Shown piece after piece: positions 6,305-9,012 of a DNA stretch of 9,012 bases. The DNA comes from Anaerolineaceae bacterium. GTDB taxonomy: Bacteria; Chloroflexota; Anaerolineae; Anaerolineales; Anaerolineaceae. The translations under genes were made by a program, and so were the position numbers. The DNA is taken from the NCBI GenBank assembly GCA_003158355.1, contig PMIV01000059.1:16388-25399 (forward strand), in the 5' to 3' direction. The notes under the pieces are model-generated. The model had not been told where the DNA came from. It ran no database searches and saw nothing but the letters and a program-made list of their open reading frames with translations. Each line of letters starts with the position of its first letter. Positions within the stretch are counted from its first letter, which is position 1.

Positions 6305-8392
6305 TCAGTAAGAATAATCAATCTTCCAGACATATATCATTCCTCGACTCGTAGAATAAATCGTCTGGTTATCTGGGCTAAATATCGCATCATCTATAGA
6401 TTGAGAAAAAGGAATTTCTCGAAGTAGTTTACCGTTTTTAGTATCCCAAAGGCGAAGTTCTGCCTTGGGATCTTCGTTCATAAGCCCTAAGAGAATACTA
6501 TCATCATTTGTAAAAATAAATTTTGTGTAATTATCTGTATAGTCGTTATTTAGTTTTTCTAATGGAGTGGTTGATGAATTTGGATTGGCTAATGGTGGAT
6601 AAATTTCATCAAAAAAAACAAGATGGTTATTTTTCAGGTCTGAAAGCAACATATATTCGGGCTCTTTTTCCAGAAAATATTTGCCATTGTTGGTGAAAGT
6701 TCTATGTTTTGGATCGCTAAACATCTCGATTGAAGTTTGTTGAGTTGCAGTCTCGGTGTCATAGATGAGAATTTTATTGTCATATTCAATATAGAATTGA
6801 GAACCATCGGAAATGAAATTTACATAATCTGTTTTATTGGGGAAATAGAACCGAAACCACTTTTTTCCAATATCCCAGAGGTAAATCCCGTCAGTTGTAT
6901 TGAACAAGGCAGCTTTTTCGTTGGGACTAATTAATACAGAACTGGCGTGTGAAAAATCAGTATTGACTGAATTTTTACAGTGGTTTTCGTTCAAATCCAA
7001 AAAGCAAAAAGTAAAAGTTGGATGCCTTGCGAAAATTAAAATTGAATTATTCGAACCAACCGCATGTATTGAATTTAAGGCAATTTCATCACCTGATGTT
7101 GAAGTATCCATTGGAGGAGAGAATACATTCTTTTTATTGATTGTTTTTACAAGCTCGCTCTTTTTGAGATCCCATAAATAAATATTGAGTTCATCCTGAC
7201 TTAGCAAAATATTTCCATTTGCCAGCAGGGAAAGATTTCCAGAAAATGAAGGAAAGAAAATTGAATTTGATAAATGACATGAAGTAATGTTCCAAATTTC
7301 ATAATTTTGAGTTTGGGAATTGAACGTAACAAGAGTGCTTCCGAAAACTTCATAGTTGTCATTGAGGAAGATATCCATAGGTTCTGATGATGAACATATT
7401 TCCCTTAAGTTTGAATCGAAAATGGACCATTTGTCAGGTGAAATTAATAACCTGCGATCTTGGGAATCATCTAAAAAAAAGAAAAACCCTTTACGTCTAT
7501 CGACAGTTTCATCATTTCCAATATCAATAATATTTGTCCAGGCTTCACTTGAATAATCTGTTTTGGTCTGAATATTTTTCCAGAAGGGGACAGTCAATTT
7601 TGTGCCGTCATTGCTGACACTCATCACACTACCAGAATGTTTCATTGTTTTTAGTACGATCCCCGTTGAAGCATTAACAAAATGATCATCAGTTGCATCA
7701 CCATCTTTGAAAAAACCGACTTGATTGTTTTTTGTAAAGTAAATTGAATACTCAGATGAGTAGGGACAAAAATATTTGCTGTAGAGAGGTGTTTGGTTAT
7801 TGAAATCAATAAGCAAAAAGGCACCTCCCAAACCATCACAAGGTCCAAAAAATGCTCCCTGGTCTATCACAGCAAGTGTATCCCCTTTGGGGCTAAACTT
7901 TATTTCTGTAAAAGAAAATTCATTAATCGGGTTAGAAATAATTTTTTCAACTCTATTTTTTTGCAAATTCCAAATTACGATGTCGCTTATTCCAAAAGCG
8001 AGAAAACTTCCGTCTGGGCTGAAGGAAATCAAGTTCTTTATATTCGAGACCTCAACTTTAGCAATTATTGGATAGTTGATGAATTGTTTTTGTACAACGG
8101 TCTGCAAGTCATACAGATAAATACCTGAGGCTGTTGCTATAGCAAGAGTTTGTCCATCTGGTGAAATTGCACTCCCATAATTGATTCCTTTACCAAAACG
8201 ATTAACTGTAGTCAGGTGATCGATTGTATTCGGATTGATATTTAAATCTTGATATGGGACGGCGGTTGATTCAGGAGTAAGTTGAGGTGTCAATTTCTGC
8301 TTATTATTTGATACTCCTTGACAATTTGCAAGAAAAAATGGAACACAAAAAATTAGTCCTACAAAAATAAGACTAGCCCTTGAAAATTTCAT
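6305..8392 (-). CDS. WD40-like beta-propeller lipoprotein of unknown function
   Basis: The 695-residue product begins with a signal sequence and a probable lipobox LANC with C24; Asn just before Cys is unusual. A short polar, Pro- and Thr-containing spacer follows. Repeats of WD40/beta-propeller type then run through the chain: [22 protein letters not shown] (75-96), [20 protein letters not shown] (124-143), [11 protein letters not shown] (166-176), NIYLWDLKK (403-411), [10 protein letters not shown] (501-510), [14 protein letters not shown] (644-657) and [22 protein letters not shown] (671-692). The length would fit two propellers. Such domains are binding platforms; no catalytic motif is visible and the partner is unknown. 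GGGGAG a few bases before the ATG is a strong ribosome binding site, and dcd ends 24 nt upstream with no terminator, so it is probably read from the dcd promoter. The composition is far more AT-rich than the neighbours. Confidence 0.8.
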   Translation of the reverse strand: MKFSRASLIFVGLIFCVPFFLANCQGVSNNKQKLTPQLTPESTAVPYQDLNINPNTIDHLTTVNRFGKGINYGSAISPDGQTLAIATASGIYLYDLQTVVQKQFINYPIIAKVEVSNIKNLISFSPDGSFLAFGISDIVIWNLQKNRVEKIISNPINEFSFTEIKFSPKGDTLAVIDQGAFFGPCDGLGGAFLLIDFNNQTPLYSKYFCPYSSEYSIYFTKNNQVGFFKDGDATDDHFVNASTGIVLKTMKHSGSVMSVSNDGTKLTVPFWKNIQTKTDYSSEAWTNIIDIGNDETVDRRKGFFFFLDDSQDRRLLISPDKWSIFDSNLREICSSSEPMDIFLNDNYEVFGSTLVTFNSQTQNYEIWNITSCHLSNSIFFPSFSGNLSLLANGNILLSQDELNIYLWDLKKSELVKTINKKNVFSPPMDTSTSGDEIALNSIHAVGSNNSILIFARHPTFTFCFLDLNENHCKNSVNTDFSHASSVLISPNEKAALFNTTDGIYLWDIGKKWFRFYFPNKTDYVNFISDGSQFYIEYDNKILIYDTETATQQTSIEMFSDPKHRTFTNNGKYFLEKEPEYMLLSDLKNNHLVFFDEIYPPLANPNSSTTPLEKLNNDYTDNYTKFIFTNDDSILLGLMNEDPKAELRLWDTKNGKLLREIPFSQSIDDAIFSPDNQTIYSTSRGMIYVWKIDYSY

Positions 8393-8403
8393 TAATCTCC
8401 CCT

Positions 8404-8412
8404 CATTTTGAA
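8404..8412. repeat. Right arm of the 9-bp inverted repeat
   Basis: CATTTTGAA in the gap between dcd and the WD40 lipoprotein gene pairs with TTCAAAATG at 6292-6300. Confidence 0.4.
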
Positions 8413-8416
8413 AAGC

Positions 8417-8538
8417 CTACAACCTTGGCAGCAAGATTCCCTGTTGGTTCTGATATTTCCCTTTGCGGTCGGCGTAAGACACCTCGCAGACCTCGTCGCC
8501 CTGGAAGAAGAGCACCTGGGCGATGCCTTCGTTGGCAT
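8417..8538 (-). repeat. Intact-gene copy of the duplicated dcd 3' end
   Basis: This is the direct-repeat partner of 6171-6292, 114 of 122 bases identical. It belongs to the functional gene. Confidence 0.93.
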
Positions 8539-8971
8539 AGATCTTGGCGGGGAGGGGAGTGGTGTTGGAAATTTCGAGGGTCACGTAGCCTTCCCATTCC
8601 GGCTCGAAGGGGGTGACGTTGACGATGATGCCGCAGCGGGCGTAGGTGCTTTTGCCCACGCAGATGGTGAGCGTGTCGCGCGGGATGCGGAAATATTCCA
8701 CGGTGCGCGCCAGGGCAAAGGAGTTGGGGGGGATGATGCACACATCGCCGTTGAAATCGATCATGGATTTTGGATCGAATTGCTTTGGGTCGACGGTCAC
8801 CGAAAAAACGTTGGTAAAGATCTTGAATTCACTGGCCACGCGGATGTCGTAGCCGTAGGAGGAGAGGCCGTAAGAGATGACCCCCGCCCGCACCTGATTT
8901 TCTACAAATGGTTCGATCATGTGCTGTTCGTGTGCCATCTTGCGGATCCATTTATCTGACCGAATGCTCAT
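8417..8971 (-). CDS. dcd: dCTP deaminase
   Basis: Dcd deaminates dCTP to dUTP and ammonia, feeding dTMP synthesis through dUTPase; it is a cytoplasmic trimer in known relatives. The 184-residue product is complete and of normal length for the family. Landmarks are [14 protein letters not shown] (33-46), [20 protein letters not shown] (78-97), [10 protein letters not shown] (106-115), [29 protein letters not shown] (121-149) and the C-terminal [11 protein letters not shown]112 and E133 correspond to the active-site Arg and catalytic Glu of E. coli Dcd (R115, E138). The ATG is preceded by GAGGAGAGG, a strong ribosome binding site. Its last 122 bases are duplicated at 6171-6292, and it appears to head an operon with the WD40 lipoprotein gene. 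Whether it is monofunctional or also a dUTPase cannot be settled by eye. Confidence 0.95.
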   Translation of the reverse strand: MSIRSDKWIRKMAHEQHMIEPFVENQVRAGVISYGLSSYGYDIRVASEFKIFTNVFSVTVDPKQFDPKSMIDFNGDVCIIPPNSFALARTVEYFRIPRDTLTICVGKSTYARCGIIVNVTPFEPEWEGYVTLEISNTTPLPAKIYANEGIAQVLFFQGDEVCEVSYADRKGKYQNQQGILLPRL

Positions 8972-9001
8972 ATTTCCTCTCCTCAGTTCGTCATCAAATT
9001 A

Positions 9002-9007
9002 ATTATA
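9002..9007 (-). promoter_or_regulatory. Possible -10 box for dcd
   Basis: TATAAT on the minus strand, 30 bases before the dcd ATG, would place the transcript start near 8995 with a leader of about 24 nt holding the ribosome binding site. The -35 region lies beyond the window. Confidence 0.4.
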
Positions 9008-9012
9008 AATGC

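Larger units (their letters stand above)
6293..8416. mobile_element. Putative acquired segment between two dcd 3' ends
   Basis: The segment holds one gene and is bounded by direct copies of the dcd 3' end (6171-6292 and 8417-8538). Two hand-counted lines within it give 40 of 120 G+C, against 136 of 240 in dcd lines 8581-8820. No transposase, integrase or other recombinase gene is present, so it is not a known insertion sequence. It more likely entered by homologous recombination with DNA from a relative. Limits are inferred from where dcd similarity stops. Confidence 0.55.

Noticed and set aside
8408..8959. Long plus-strand open frame of 183 codons opposite dcd
   Set aside because: It mirrors the minus-strand dcd, which has full family motifs and a strong ribosome binding site. 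The plus frame shows no recognisable motif.
1..9012. CRISPR arrays, tRNA or rRNA genes, recombinase genes
   Set aside because: No regular repeat-spacer pattern, no cloverleaf or rRNA-like sequence and no transposase or integrase motif was found on reading both strands.

Overview
The window looks like a bacterial chromosome, most plausibly from Chloroflexota, class Anaerolineae. That placement is an inference. It rests on the Thr-Pro-rich linker after the lipoprotein signal of one gene, the NodB-type lipoprotein, the WD40-type lipoprotein, and a MazG protein with a methylase-like N-terminal half. No rRNA or tRNA gene is present to test it. Base composition is mixed: most genes run at roughly 40-60% GC in hand-counted lines, while one gene (6305-8392) is near one third GC.

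Left part, plus strand (1-3038): the 3' part of truA, then rplM (L13) and rpsI (S9) in the classical truA-rplM-rpsI order with short gaps and good ribosome binding sites. A long stem-loop follows, then mazG, a two-domain protein whose N-terminal methylase-like half looks degenerate and whose C-terminal half carries two intact MazG motif sets.

Middle part, minus strand (3055-6149): a CX5R protein phosphatase gene lies directly downstream of a multi-pass membrane protein gene of unknown function. That pair has its own -10 box almost on the start codon, so it may be a leaderless transcript. A strong hairpin terminator separates it from a secreted NodB/CE4-type polysaccharide deacetylase lipoprotein. 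A second perfect hairpin terminator lies upstream of the deacetylase gene.

Right part, minus strand (6150-9012): an intact dcd (dCTP deaminase) is followed after 24 nt by an AT-rich gene for a WD40/beta-propeller lipoprotein. Downstream of that gene lies a 122-nt second copy of the last 39 codons of dcd, just before the old terminator. The two dcd ends differ at 8 of 122 positions, all silent, and the similarity stops exactly at the stop codon. The best reading is that the order was once dcd - terminator - deacetylase. DNA from a related strain carrying its own dcd end plus the WD40 gene then recombined in, leaving the resident dcd 3' end as a scar. This is the most interesting observation in the window.
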